Below are positions 51,840-61,365 of a DNA stretch of 64,000 bases, one piece after another. The notes below the pieces were generated by a model, which was not told the origin of the DNA, did not search any database, and saw nothing but the letters and a program-made list of their open reading frames with translations. Origin of the DNA: Cyclobacteriaceae bacterium (GTDB lineage: Bacteria; Bacteroidota; Bacteroidia; Cytophagales; Cyclobacteriaceae); NCBI GenBank assembly GCA_016787665.1, contig JAEUUC010000008.1:1-64000 (forward strand). Direction: 5' to 3'. Both the position numbers and the translations under genes were made by a program. Numbering within the stretch: position 1 is the first letter of the stretch; every line of letters starts with the position of its first letter.

Positions 51840-54206
51840 TTATTTTTTCTGTTCGATAAATACCTTATTGATTTTACCATTGAAGCGAGATGAGGTTCCG
51901 TAGTCCGTTACCCAGGTTCCATCATCCACACCCACATCGGCTAAATCATCTACCGAGAATATTCCGGGCTGTGTTCGGTTGATTCGTCCCTCGCCAACTT
52001 TATTTCCGTTTACCAGCAGGGTGCCTAAACCGCCTTTGCCCGGGCCACCACCATCGTATTTGAAATCATAAGTCAGCGTATACTTACCCGGCTTCAATGC
52101 TTGAGAAGATGTGAGGGTCGTAGATTCGAGCCCAAGGAAATTATAGGTAAACGATGGCTTGCCATCTCTTAGGTAAAAAGAGAGGCCACCAAACCGGCCG
52201 CCTTGCGTTACAATAACTCCATTTCCACCAGCTGTCACTTCAACATCGGCTGTGACGGTATAAGATGTATTGCGCAGGTCAATGAAAATATCCACACCCA
52301 TGCCTTTCATTCCTTCTCCATAGGTTACCGAAGTTCTGTCGCCCATCACGGTGGGCCGGCCCATCAAAGCGGCATTGGTTCTTTCCAGTAAGCGATCATC
52401 AATAGGTAGTACATGATACCTTTCCGCCTCTTTCATAAATAAAGCCTGCATGGCTTTTAGTTTGTCAGCGTTTTCGGCAGCCACATTGTTGGCCAGACTG
52501 AAGTCTTCCTTAGTATTGAATAACTCCCACTGATCTTCCTGCAGTGTCCTCAGCGGTTTGGGCTTCCAGGCGGGCCGGTGAATGGTACGTGCAAACCAGC
52601 CATCCTGATATATGCCCCGGTTGCCAAACATCTCAAAGTATTGGACTTGGTGTTGTTCGGCAGCGTTAGCCTCGTGGAATGAATAGGCCAGGCTGGTGCC
52701 CTCGATCGGGTCTTGTTTAATGCCGTTTACCGTGGTGGGCGCAGGTATCTGGGTCACTTCATACACCGTGGGTGCAATATCAATGACGTGACCAAATTGT
52801 GAACGTACCTCTCCTTTGGCCTTAATGCCTGCCGGCCATTGGATTATCAATCCATTCCGGGTGCCCCCAAAATCAGAAGCGACCTGCTTAGTATAGGAGA
52901 ATGGTGCATCCATGGCTACAGCCCATCCGGCTGCAAAATGGGGATAGGTACTTTCAGAGCCCCATTCATCATAGTGTTTAAGCATGTCGGGAACAGTTTC
53001 AGGAACCTGATTGAAGTAGGTCATTTCACTATACATTCCATTCATCTGACCTTCTGCACTTGCGCCATTGTCTCCGGCAATAAACATAATCACGGTGTTG
53101 TCTAAGACTCCCAAGTCTTCGATAGCTGATATCAATCTTCCCACTTCATAGTCGGTATGTTCCGCAAACCCGGCATACACTTCCATCTGACGGGTAAATA
53201 GTTTTTTCTCATCAGCTGATAACGTCTCCCAATCTTTAATGTCGGTCGGTTTGGGTGCCAGTTTGGTGTTGGGGGGGACGATGCCCATTTTGATCTGCCG
53301 CGCCAGTGTCAACTCACGAATCTTATCCCAACCCTGGTCAAATTTTCCTTTGTATTTATCAGCCCATGCTTTGGGAACGTGGTGGGGAGCATGTGTCGCA
53401 CCCGGTGCGAAGTACATGAAGAACGGCTTATCAGGTGTTAATGCTTTTTGAAAACGTGCCCATGAAATGGCCTGGTTGGTCATGTCGGTCGTGAAGTGAT
53501 AATCCGGATCATCCGGAGTTTCCACAATGGTGATGCCATCATAAATCAGCGGAGCCCATTGATTAGTTTCACCTCCAATGAATCCATAAAACTTTTCAAA
53601 GCCCGAGCGGGTAGGCCAGCGGTCTTGAGGACCTGAATTGGAGATTTCCCATGGCGGAGTTTCGTGATACTTTCCAAACGCTGCTGTATTGAATCCATTT
53701 TGTCGCAACACCTCAGCCATCGGTGTAATGGTTTGGGGGCGTACCCCGGTGTTTCCCGGAAAGGTGGTGGCAGTTTCCGTAATGGCGCCCATATTGTTGC
53801 TGTGATGGTTATAGCCGGTAAGCAATGCAACGCGCGTGGGTGAGCAAAGCGCTGTTGTGTGAAAGCGGTTGTACCGGATACCATTATCCGCAAGTTTATT
53901 CATGGTGGGTGTGGCAACAGGCCCGCCAAATGCTTCGGATACGCCAAAGCCCATGTCGTCAATCAAAATAACAATCACATTCGGTGCGCCTTCTGGTGCC
54001 CTTAGATCAAACCGCTTTGGCGGAGTGGCATTGCGTGCATCCAACTCTGTGTAAGTTTGGCGTATCGGTTCTTTAATTGGTAAAGAGGTTCTATCTATAC
54101 CACCTAAATTACTCTCTCCGTCAGTTGCCTCTGGTTTTTTATTTTCACAAGCCATTAGGGCGAGGAAAGCCATAAACACAGAAATCTTGATCCACGGTTT
54201 TTTCAT
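51840..54206 (-). CDS. Lipoprotein arylsulfatase, copy 1
   Basis: The 788-residue enzyme hydrolyses sulfate esters. A lipobox MAC is at residues 18-20. The sulfatase motif is CSPTRVALLTG with C121, to be turned to formylglycine by a modifying enzyme encoded elsewhere. Metal-site Asp pair is DD near 83-84 (ILIDDMGFG). The AAA-type arylsulfatase domain fills about 70-560, with DNGASAEGQMNG near 380. A C-terminal beta domain (about 560-788) follows and is shared with the paralogue at 56097. A TACTTTTG promoter box is 25 bp upstream. Function is probably sulfate or substrate scavenging at the periplasmic side of a membrane. Confidence 0.94.
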   Translation of the reverse strand: MKKPWIKISVFMAFLALMACENKKPEATDGESNLGGIDRTSLPIKEPIRQTYTELDARNATPPKRFDLRAPEGAPNVIVILIDDMGFGVSEAFGGPVATPTMNKLADNGIRYNRFHTTALCSPTRVALLTGYNHHSNNMGAITETATTFPGNTGVRPQTITPMAEVLRQNGFNTAAFGKYHETPPWEISNSGPQDRWPTRSGFEKFYGFIGGETNQWAPLIYDGITIVETPDDPDYHFTTDMTNQAISWARFQKALTPDKPFFMYFAPGATHAPHHVPKAWADKYKGKFDQGWDKIRELTLARQIKMGIVPPNTKLAPKPTDIKDWETLSADEKKLFTRQMEVYAGFAEHTDYEVGRLISAIEDLGVLDNTVIMFIAGDNGASAEGQMNGMYSEMTYFNQVPETVPDMLKHYDEWGSESTYPHFAAGWAVAMDAPFSYTKQVASDFGGTRNGLIIQWPAGIKAKGEVRSQFGHVIDIAPTVYEVTQIPAPTTVNGIKQDPIEGTSLAYSFHEANAAEQHQVQYFEMFGNRGIYQDGWFARTIHRPAWKPKPLRTLQEDQWELFNTKEDFSLANNVAAENADKLKAMQALFMKEAERYHVLPIDDRLLERTNAALMGRPTVMGDRTSVTYGEGMKGMGVDIFIDLRNTSYTVTADVEVTAGGNGVIVTQGGRFGGLSFYLRDGKPSFTYNFLGLESTTLTSSQALKPGKYTLTYDFKYDGGGPGKGGLGTLLVNGNKVGEGRINRTQPGIFSVDDLADVGVDDGTWVTDYGTSSRFNGKINKVFIEQKK

Positions 54207-54230
54207 AGGTGAAACTTAAAAAGGTAAGTT

Positions 54231-54238
54231 CAAAAGTA
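54231..54238 (-). promoter_or_regulatory. Putative -7 promoter box (TACTTTTG)
   Basis: An exact TAnnTTTG match on the minus strand, 25 bp before the ATG of arylsulfatase 1. This promoter may serve the sulfatase, LolA-like and DUF2490 genes together. Confidence 0.5.
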
Positions 54239-54326
54239 GAATAAATTGTCGTGATTGAATGTAACCCATATCATGAAAAAATGCTAGGAGAATGGGAATG
54301 CTATCAAACGAAGTATCAAAGCGATG

Positions 54327-54881
54327 TTAAAACTTAAATCCCAAGCCCAATTGGGCGGTATTAAGAAATCCATTGCCCGTATAATAGTTGGTCTGATAAG
54401 CCCACTCATATTCGAGGTTAAGAAAAAGGGTCTCCTTAAGAAACAGCAAGGCTCCTGCACCTAACCCGCCATAAAAACCTGTTTCGGAACCCTCAAGTTC
54501 AAGAGCAACACCCTCTGATCTATACTTCGAAAAATGGACACCGAGCGCGCCTTTTAAAAAGGGCTTGAACTTGTCGTTGTTACCCAATAGGACTTTTGGT
54601 GCATAGTATACCGGCCATGACCGGAAAGAAAAGTTGGTTGTCCCAGCCTGAGTTGTCTGATCGTATTTGGTGAGCACGTACCCAATGTTCAGTCCATGAG
54701 CAATTTTACCCTCGGTAGGATTGAATTCATATAATCCATTGATCCGCCAGCCGGCTGCGTTTTTGTCGGATTCCTCTGGGTTTAGGTTTGCCCAACCATA
54801 GCTTAATGTAAACATGCTTTCCTGTGCCCATGCTCCAGTCGTGATTAAAATCAGGGCGATGACTACTAGTTGTTTTTTCAT
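54327..54881 (-). CDS. Outer-membrane beta-barrel protein
   Basis: The 184-residue protein has a signal peptide (MKKQLVVIALILITTGAWAQ). LKPFLKGALGVHFSKYRSEG, TGFYGGLGAGALLFLKETLFLNLEYEWAYQTN and AQLGLGFKF are typical eight-stranded OmpX/OmpA-like barrel segments. It sits between the two sulfatase genes on the same strand. An outer-membrane role for sulfated substrates is only suggested by that context. Confidence 0.8.
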   Translation of the reverse strand: MKKQLVVIALILITTGAWAQESMFTLSYGWANLNPEESDKNAAGWRINGLYEFNPTEGKIAHGLNIGYVLTKYDQTTQAGTTNFSFRSWPVYYAPKVLLGNNDKFKPFLKGALGVHFSKYRSEGVALELEGSETGFYGGLGAGALLFLKETLFLNLEYEWAYQTNYYTGNGFLNTAQLGLGFKF

Positions 54882-54959
54882 AATTGATTAGTGGTAAATT
54901 TTAATTGGTAGGGATGTATTTAGAATGTGGATGTCATAGTAAAGTATCTCGGACAGGCT

Positions 54960-55718
54960 CTAAAAGTTAAAACCAAAGCGGACTACCCAGCCATAGGTAT
55001 CGATCGCATAGAGAAAACGTTGGGCGCCCTCTCCTTTATCATAATCAATACCGATGTATCGGTAGCCGATGGTGGTTTGAAATAATTTTGAAAACCGATA
55101 GCCGGCATTGGCTTGAATTTGCCAGGAGAAATCAGAACCTACACCAAATCCGCCCACGTCACCACGAAACTGGAGTAGCCATTTTTCTTTGAGCGTTCCT
55201 TGTGTTCTCAACACCACCAGTGGATCATACCAAGTTTTTGAAGCCGAGCCAGCATGCGATTGGTTTAGAACTCCTGTTGCCTCAACCGCTGTGCCTAATG
55301 AAACCAGGCGGCCACCCAATCCGAGTTCTAGCCAGGGGGTTAAATGTTTTAAACCATCAACCTGCCAGGCCATTTGTTCCATCGTGATCGCGCCACTGGT
55401 AATGACGTTGGTCGCTTTCAATTGTTGATTCAATTTCATATAAATGAAATCAGAGCTAATAGCCCAATCATCATTGGTGGTTTCCAGGTAAAACATGGCT
55501 CCGAATTCAAGATTACCCAGAATGGCAGATTCATCCGCATCTACCTCCACTTCGGGTAGATTGGCAACCGTAGTTTCGCCTTTCATGTTTGGGAACATCA
55601 TATACAATTCCCCCACATAGTGCCATTTTTTAACGGGGATGTCTTGGGAGAGTAAGGTGGTTTTAGCAGTGAAAAAGAAGAATATTGTCAGCAGTGGTAC
55701 TAGGTTGATTTTTTTCAT
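54960..55718 (-). CDS. Outer-membrane beta-barrel protein
   Basis: The 252-residue protein has a signal peptide (about 1-25, ending LLSQ). Repeated strands such as ILGNLEFGAMFYLETTNDDWAISSDFIYMKL, LELGLGGRLVSLG and ANAGYRFSKLFQTTIGYRYIGIDYD suggest a 10-12-stranded barrel of unnamed type. It is 78 bp upstream of the barrel at 54327. It probably belongs to the sulfatase region functionally, though this is inference from order. Confidence 0.8.
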   Translation of the reverse strand: MKKINLVPLLTIFFFFTAKTTLLSQDIPVKKWHYVGELYMMFPNMKGETTVANLPEVEVDADESAILGNLEFGAMFYLETTNDDWAISSDFIYMKLNQQLKATNVITSGAITMEQMAWQVDGLKHLTPWLELGLGGRLVSLGTAVEATGVLNQSHAGSASKTWYDPLVVLRTQGTLKEKWLLQFRGDVGGFGVGSDFSWQIQANAGYRFSKLFQTTIGYRYIGIDYDKGEGAQRFLYAIDTYGWVVRFGFNF

Positions 55719-56039
55719 GCGGCTATTTCTGTTCCGTCTTGGTGGATGATTGGGAATGGGTACGTGCTATTTTGTTTAGTCAATGTGCGATCACAACAGG
55801 GATTTCTTAAACAATAATTTGGGCAATGACGTCAAACGGTTGCTTCAACTCACGAATGTGATACAAAATGTTGAATGCTCTTGGACGGTTTCGTCCAGCA
55901 ATTTCCATTCTCACATTTTTGCAACGATCAACTTCGAAACCCAGTAAGCCTGAAAGCAATTGTTTTTATCATATCAGATACCATGAAAGGGTTTTTCGGG
56001 GCTGGGCTGCCACATAAACAGAACTATGGTGGGGACTTC
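55719..56039. other. Gap with an inverted repeat but no gene
   Basis: Between the barrel start at 55718 and the terminator of arylsulfatase 2 there is no coding frame I accept. It contains TGGACG-GTTT-CGTCCA at 55882-55897, an inverted repeat 165 bp upstream of the barrel gene, which may be an operator. TAnnTTTG boxes were not found. Confidence 0.4.
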
Positions 56040-56072
56040 AAAAAAAAGTCATCTCCCACTTCGGGAGATGAC
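56040..56072 (-). terminator. Intrinsic terminator of arylsulfatase 2
   Basis: On the minus strand GTCATCTCCC (56072-56063) pairs with GGGAGATGAC (56057-56048) around a 5-nt loop and is followed by eight Ts. It lies 25 bp beyond the stop of arylsulfatase 2. So this gene is probably a single transcription unit, separate from the barrel genes to its left. Confidence 0.9.
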
Positions 56073-56096
56073 CATTAAACCTTCTCAAAAGTACTT

Positions 56097-58469
56097 TTAC
56101 TTCTTTGCAGGAAACGTCTCCACAGTTACCCTGTTAATCTTGCCTGTAAATTTCTCTTTTCCGCGGTACGGTGGGTACACGGGTGTGTTTTCATCCACGC
56201 CCACATCGGCCGATTCGTCAATGCCAAAGGTATTGGCATTCGTTTTTCCAATTTTCCCCTCCGCTACTTTCTTGTCATCAACAAAAATGGAGCCCATGCC
56301 GCCAGCCCCGCGGCCACCTTCGTAAACGAAGTCGAACTTAAGGGTGTGTTTGCCGGGCTGAAGCTTTGTGTCGGACACAATCGTAAACATTTCAAGCCCT
56401 ACCCAATTGTAGGAGTAGGCCGGCTTGCCATCCAATACATAAAATGTCCAGCCACCAAAGTCACCCCCCTGGCATACAATTACTCCATTCGTATTGGCTT
56501 TAACATCTACTTGCGCGGTGATGGTAAGTGAGGTGTTTTTGATATTGATGAATGCATTTTCCGGGATGCCGGTTGCGCCTTCATAAAGAGTAAGCGATGT
56601 TCTTCCGTTCATGAGATCGGGGCGACCGGCAATGGCCGGATCCAATCGCTCGATGCTGCGATCGTCAATCGGTAATACGTTGTACTTCACCGCTTCTTCC
56701 ATGAATTTCTTTTTCAGCTCCTCAAGTTTTTCCGGATTCTCAGCGGCTACGTTTTTCGCCTGGCTAAAGTCTTCATTTACATTGTACAGTTCCCAGATAT
56801 CTTCGGTTAACGGTCTTCGGGGCTTAGCTTCCCAAGGTGCTTTGTGGATCGTGCCGGCAAACCAACCTTCATGGTAAATAGCCCGGTTGCCAATCATTTC
56901 GAAGTACTGGGTTTTTCGGGCATCCGGAGCAGTGGCATTGTCAAACGAATATTTCATACTTACGCCTTCGATGGGGCGTTGGTCGATTCCATTGACAACA
57001 CGTGGTGCGGGAACGCCCACGCATTCATACACCGTGGGTGCCACATCGATAACGTGATGGAACTGCGAACGTACTTCGTTTTTCGCCTGTATTCCCTTTG
57101 GCCAATGCATTACCATACCATTTCGGGTGCCGCCAAAATTGGAGGCAACTTGTTTGGTCCATGTAAAAGGTGTGTTACCCGCCACAGCCCAGCCTGCGGC
57201 AAAGTGGTTATACGTTTCTTCGGTGCCTAACGCATCAATTTTTTCAAGTTGCATGTCCAGCGTTTCCTGCACACCATTGAAATAGGTGTTTTCGTTAAAC
57301 ATGCCGATCATGCCACCTTCTGCGCTTGATCCATTATCGCCCACGATGTACAGAAAAACGGTATTCTCTAGTTCACCCCGTTCTTCCAACGCATCTACAA
57401 GCCGACCGATTTCATAGTCGGTGTGTTCGGCAAATCCGGCAAATACCTCCATTTGACGCTCAAAGAGGCGCTTCTCATCGGCCGTCAGGTCGTCCCAGTT
57501 TTTGATGGCTTCGGGTTTGGGCGCCAGCATGGTATTTTCCGGCACTACGCCAAGTTTCTTCTGGCGGGCCAGTGTTTCCTCACGAAGTTTATCCCAACCC
57601 TGGGCAAACTTACCCTTGTATTTTTCGATGTAGCTTTTGGGCGAATGGTGCGGAGCATGGGTAGCACCAGTGGCGAAGTACATGTAAAAGGGCTTTTCAG
57701 GAGTTAAGGATTGTTGTGTGTTCATCCAGGCAATGGCGCGGTCCGTCATGTCGGTGGTGAAGTGATAGTTGGGGTCCTCCACATTTGGGTACACGCGTGT
57801 GGTGCCGTCATACACCATGGGGTGCCATTGGTTTGTTTCGCCACCAATGAATCCGTAAAACTTATCGAACCCGGAGCCGGTAGGCCAGCGGTCGTACGGC
57901 CCCGAAACGGATGCTTCCCAGGGGGGCGTCTCATGGTACTTTCCAAAGGCAGCCGTGCTATACCCGTTCATGCGCAACACTTGCGCTGCGGGAGTAATGG
58001 ATTGAGGACGGATTCCCGTATTGCCCGGGAACGCAGTGCCTACTTCCATGATGGCACCGGCATTATTGGAATGGTGATTGTAGCCGGTTAGGAGAGCCGT
58101 GCGGGTAGGCGAGCATAAGGCCGTAGTATGAAATCGGTTGTACTTCAGTCCATTAGCGGCCAGTTTCTCCAGCGTGGGCATTTGAATGGGGCCACCAAAG
58201 GCACTCGAATGACCGAACCCGATGTCATCGACCAAAACAATCACCACGTTAGGCGCCTGATCGGGTGCTTTTACCTCAAACCGGGCGGGAGCTTTTGCAT
58301 TTCGGGCATCCAGTTCGGTAATGGCGGGGTACGTGGGTTCTTTAATTGGAAGAACCGTGCGATCCACCTGACCAGGAACGGCTGTGGCTCCTTCCGGTTT
58401 AGGAGGATTGCACGAAGCGATCCCCAGGGATATGACACCGAGAAATACCAAACGTAGTAATGCTTTCAT
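56097..58469 (-). CDS. Lipoprotein arylsulfatase, copy 2
   Basis: The 790-residue enzyme is a full paralogue of copy 1 at 51840. A lipobox IASC is at 17-20. The formylglycine motif CSPTRTALLTG has C119; metal Asp pair DDIGFG is near 81-82. The pair share ITELDARNAKA versus YTELDARNATP, NRFHTTALCSPTR, GGTRNGM and the C-terminal beta domain with VYEGGRGAGGMGSIFVDDKKVAEG. Its own TAAGTTTG promoter is 35 bp upstream and its own terminator lies downstream. The two may differ in substrate or expression. Confidence 0.94.
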   Translation of the reverse strand: MKALLRLVFLGVISLGIASCNPPKPEGATAVPGQVDRTVLPIKEPTYPAITELDARNAKAPARFEVKAPDQAPNVVIVLVDDIGFGHSSAFGGPIQMPTLEKLAANGLKYNRFHTTALCSPTRTALLTGYNHHSNNAGAIMEVGTAFPGNTGIRPQSITPAAQVLRMNGYSTAAFGKYHETPPWEASVSGPYDRWPTGSGFDKFYGFIGGETNQWHPMVYDGTTRVYPNVEDPNYHFTTDMTDRAIAWMNTQQSLTPEKPFYMYFATGATHAPHHSPKSYIEKYKGKFAQGWDKLREETLARQKKLGVVPENTMLAPKPEAIKNWDDLTADEKRLFERQMEVFAGFAEHTDYEIGRLVDALEERGELENTVFLYIVGDNGSSAEGGMIGMFNENTYFNGVQETLDMQLEKIDALGTEETYNHFAAGWAVAGNTPFTWTKQVASNFGGTRNGMVMHWPKGIQAKNEVRSQFHHVIDVAPTVYECVGVPAPRVVNGIDQRPIEGVSMKYSFDNATAPDARKTQYFEMIGNRAIYHEGWFAGTIHKAPWEAKPRRPLTEDIWELYNVNEDFSQAKNVAAENPEKLEELKKKFMEEAVKYNVLPIDDRSIERLDPAIAGRPDLMNGRTSLTLYEGATGIPENAFINIKNTSLTITAQVDVKANTNGVIVCQGGDFGGWTFYVLDGKPAYSYNWVGLEMFTIVSDTKLQPGKHTLKFDFVYEGGRGAGGMGSIFVDDKKVAEGKIGKTNANTFGIDESADVGVDENTPVYPPYRGKEKFTGKINRVTVETFPAKK

Positions 58470-58503
58470 GATTGATTGATAGGGTTTCGAGTTACGAATA
58501 TCG

Positions 58504-58511
58504 CAAACTTA
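58504..58511 (-). promoter_or_regulatory. Putative -7 promoter box (TAAGTTTG)
   Basis: An exact TAnnTTTG match on the minus strand, 35 bp before the ATG of arylsulfatase 2. A TTG -33 element is not clear at the usual distance. Confidence 0.5.
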
Positions 58512-58585
58512 ATCAGAAACGAGGTGCGGGGGAGTGAACGGCCACGTCTAATTGGCAGAAGCTGACGTACAGCCGGTCAATGTGG

Positions 58586-59131
58586 TTAGGTCCGGTTTAG
58601 GTCCAGCACAAGGGCCTTTGCTTCAGTTGCTACCATAACCAGGAAATCATAATGCAGCGTGTTCTCGGTGATGCGGGAAAAGAACATATCCCGAATCATC
58701 TCAAAGTAGCGCAAGGCCAGCGGCTGGTTATGTGCCAGGCCAATATATTCAGCCCATAATGGCAGCAGGGCTGTATCAATCTTATTCGTCACCTCCCGAT
58801 AGGTTTCCATGAGCATGGGTACGTTCCGGTTTCGCACCAGTTGCATCGTGGCCAAAATCGTCAGTTTGTGTTTAACCATCAGGTGCAAAAACCCCGGATC
58901 GAATTCAGCGCATGCCCGAATTTCAGTTACCATGAGGTCGGCTTGTTTGTGCATGTGCCGCATCAACACGCCCTGGTAGCGTTCGGGGTTGCCGAAGTAG
59001 TGGTAATAACCCGATTTATTCAGCTTGAGAATACGGGAAAGCCGCTCCACCTGAATACCCTCAAGTCCCTCTTGGGCAAAGAGTTCGAAGCCTGCTTCTA
59101 TCCACCGGTTGCGATTTTGAGGTTGACTCAT
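58586..59131 (-). CDS. TetR-family transcriptional regulator (copy 2)
   Basis: The 181-residue protein begins MSQPQNRNRW; the start at 59131 is chosen over 59170 by comparison with the two other copies. The recognition region reads RILKLNKSGYYHYFGNPERY. The C-terminal part has FFSRITENTLHYDFL, close to the FYSRITEENLNEAFL of copy 3. It lies downstream of the DcaP-like porin and carbonic anhydrase genes and upstream of arylsulfatase 2, so it could regulate either. Effector is unknown. Confidence 0.9.
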   Translation of the reverse strand: MSQPQNRNRWIEAGFELFAQEGLEGIQVERLSRILKLNKSGYYHYFGNPERYQGVLMRHMHKQADLMVTEIRACAEFDPGFLHLMVKHKLTILATMQLVRNRNVPMLMETYREVTNKIDTALLPLWAEYIGLAHNQPLALRYFEMIRDMFFSRITENTLHYDFLVMVATEAKALVLDLNRT

Positions 59132-59209
59132 GGCACTCGTATGGGGCAAAATACAAAAAGTGCAAAACAACCCTCAAGGTGTCTTCCGGAGTCTGGTCAA
59201 GCGATTAAT

Positions 59210-60349
59210 TTAATTGAAGGCGTACCGAAAGCTTAATTGTACGCGGTTGGCCGTTCCCTGTTCTTCGTTGGCATCTTTACGCAAGCCCCACAAATATTCC
59301 ATTCCGGCAAAGGCCTGAGGGGCGAAATGCCAGACCAGGTTCGCGGCCGCATATTGAGCCGCTTGGAGCGAGGTGGCGGGTTGTCCTTCGGTATTGTTTA
59401 CGCTACCCTGGTTATACAGGAATAACGAAGAGAATGCATCGCTCCAACGATGCTCATACCCCACGGTGAAGCCAGTGTCTGTCAGCGCTTCGAGATTTCC
59501 GTTTCCATCAAGCCCGGCCGACAAACCACCGCGGAACCGGCCAGCACCAGGGCCGTACACCACCTGGTAGATTAGCTTGTCCTTTTGCTGAGCCAGATTG
59601 AATTGTCCGGACACATTGAGGCCGTACAGAAACAGTTCGTCTGTGGTTCCGGAGCTATACCGGTAAACCAGTTTTGCTCCGAAGCCAGATAATTGTACAT
59701 GGCCCCACTTCTTGGTCATGCGGTAGCGGGCCGTGAGATCGGGGAGAGGGCTTTCAAATTTACCAGTGGCTGTCGGAGCCTGCGCATTTGTGCTGGGTTC
59801 CTCAAGGGCTAAGGCAAAATAGGCATCCGGACTCAGCTTGTGCCGGTAGCGGAGCATGGGATGACGGGCAAAAGCGTAAGCGGCAGGCTTTTCAAAATCC
59901 AGCGTATTGGGTATGATGTTTTCGTCCATAAAATTTGACCACCATTGCCCGGCCAGCCATCGGTCTCCGATTTCAATAAACGCATGGCGCAAACGGAAGG
60001 CGCCTCCGCTTCCGTAAAAGTCACCCTCAACAAAAGCGCGAAGCTCACCCACTTTCGAGTCATTTCGAACATCCAGGAACAACCGCGTTTCTTTCCCATT
60101 CATATGGGTGGTCTGGCCTTTTGATCCATCGGTTGGAATTTTTGAGACGTCAAAAAAATCCGGAGAGGCAATCGGATTAAAGTCGTGAATGAGGTCAAAC
60201 TTGACATACCCACCCACCTTGAATCGGGTTTCGGTTTTTGGAATCAGCCACCAGCCCGGTGGCAAGGTGGATTCCGATGGTGGATTGTTTTGCGCCTGGC
60301 TGCCAACAAAGGACAATATCACCAGTAATAGCGAAAGTCGAAATGGCAT
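59210..60349 (-). CDS. DcaP-like outer-membrane porin
   Basis: The 379-residue protein has a signal peptide (MPFRLSLLLVILSFVGSQAQ). The mature region shows the DcaP layout: PKTETRFKVGGYVKFDLIHDFNPI near the start, VRNDSKVGELRAFVEGDFYGSGGAFRLRHAFIEIG and GQWWSNFMDENIIPNTLDFEKPA. The chain ends ...VQLSFRYAFN. DcaP-like trimeric porins carry small dicarboxylates in some bacteria; the substrate here is unproven. The ATG at 60349, 10 bp after the carbonic-anhydrase stop, is chosen over the one at 60409. Both genes are probably one operon. Confidence 0.85.
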   Translation of the reverse strand: MPFRLSLLLVILSFVGSQAQNNPPSESTLPPGWWLIPKTETRFKVGGYVKFDLIHDFNPIASPDFFDVSKIPTDGSKGQTTHMNGKETRLFLDVRNDSKVGELRAFVEGDFYGSGGAFRLRHAFIEIGDRWLAGQWWSNFMDENIIPNTLDFEKPAAYAFARHPMLRYRHKLSPDAYFALALEEPSTNAQAPTATGKFESPLPDLTARYRMTKKWGHVQLSGFGAKLVYRYSSGTTDELFLYGLNVSGQFNLAQQKDKLIYQVVYGPGAGRFRGGLSAGLDGNGNLEALTDTGFTVGYEHRWSDAFSSLFLYNQGSVNNTEGQPATSLQAAQYAAANLVWHFAPQAFAGMEYLWGLRKDANEEQGTANRVQLSFRYAFN

Positions 60350-60359
60350 ATGAAGCGAA

Positions 60360-61226
60360 TCAGGGTTGAACGTTGCCCACCAGGTCATCGACCTTAACAA
60401 TGCGCTCATTCAACGGCTGGGTCGGTCGGTTGTTGGGGCCAATGCGAGATGAAAAGGCTTCAATCTGTTCCTTTGTTAATTTCACGGGGTCGCGGAGCAC
60501 TAACCACTGAACCCCCTCGCTGCAAGGCGGTGTAGTTAGCGAGCCGATATAATGATAAGCGTAGTTGTCTTTTGGCAGGTGGACGTTTAACTCCAGATTA
60601 ACATCGGTAATGTGTTTGCTTTCGCCCTTGGCATTGGGCAGGTTGGCGATAATCTTTTCAAAGTTGGGGTTCGGTGTGGTTCCTTCCTGAAACAAAACGC
60701 CTACCACGGCCAGCGTGCCGTCATCGGCTTGGTGTACCATGTGCATTTCCATCGGGGCATGCTGCCCGTCAAGTGTATGCTCACTGGGGGTGTGAAAGTG
60801 GAACTGTTTCAGATGGTAGGATTTACCGGCAAATGTGAACACGCTGCCTTCGTCCACGGTAATTTGAATCGTATGCCCGTTGTCGATGATGTCTTCCATG
60901 TGTTCGTTATGCGCGATACGCAGCGAAGTCGACTTGTAATCCAAGCGCCAGGTGGCTCCGCCTTTGGCATCTGTTTTTATAATATTAACGGGCGACTGGC
61001 CCGTCCCTGTGCCGCACAGCGCGTAGGCCGGGCTAAGCGTAGCCCAGGCTTGCGGGCCGTCTTCGCCTTCGTAGCCCCAATGAGCAGGGCGGGCCGATTC
61101 TTTTTTGTCAACGGAGTCGGCCTTCGTGGCGGAGGCTTCTGACGAGTCGGTCGGTTTTGATGTGCAACTGGCCAACAGCGCACTTATTAGTATGGCTGCC
61201 GGCAGGGATATTGTCCGGGTGTTCAT
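60360..61226 (-). CDS. Alpha-carbonic anhydrase, lipoprotein
   Basis: The 288-residue enzyme interconverts CO2 and bicarbonate. A lipobox LLASC ends at residue 21. The zinc ligands are H143, H145 (QFHFHTPSEH) and H162 (MEMHMVH). The proton-shuttle His is H118 (DNGHTIQI), Glu149 follows the HFH pair, and SLTTPPCSEGV holds the substrate threonine and the cysteine that probably pairs with C71. A low-complexity Ser/Lys/Asp linker (about 22-45) joins lipid to enzyme. It is followed by the DcaP-like porin. Confidence 0.95.
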   Translation of the reverse strand: MNTRTISLPAAILISALLASCTSKPTDSSEASATKADSVDKKESARPAHWGYEGEDGPQAWATLSPAYALCGTGTGQSPVNIIKTDAKGGATWRLDYKSTSLRIAHNEHMEDIIDNGHTIQITVDEGSVFTFAGKSYHLKQFHFHTPSEHTLDGQHAPMEMHMVHQADDGTLAVVGVLFQEGTTPNPNFEKIIANLPNAKGESKHITDVNLELNVHLPKDNYAYHYIGSLTTPPCSEGVQWLVLRDPVKLTKEQIEAFSSRIGPNNRPTQPLNERIVKVDDLVGNVQP

Positions 61227-61365
61227 GGCTCAGTTTGATTTGGAATTATGGTTTCGGTAATTGTGATACGGTCAATTTCGTTTGGGTCGCGATAGCCGTC
61301 CAAAACTCGTTATTGCCGGCTCGCAAATCTTCAAAAATCCGGATTCCGTTTTTAAACGACCTCGT

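Noticed and set aside
55875..56078. Rightward 67-codon frame upstream of arylsulfatase 2
   Set aside because: It ends inside the intrinsic terminator stem and has no recognisable motif, so it is not likely to be a gene.
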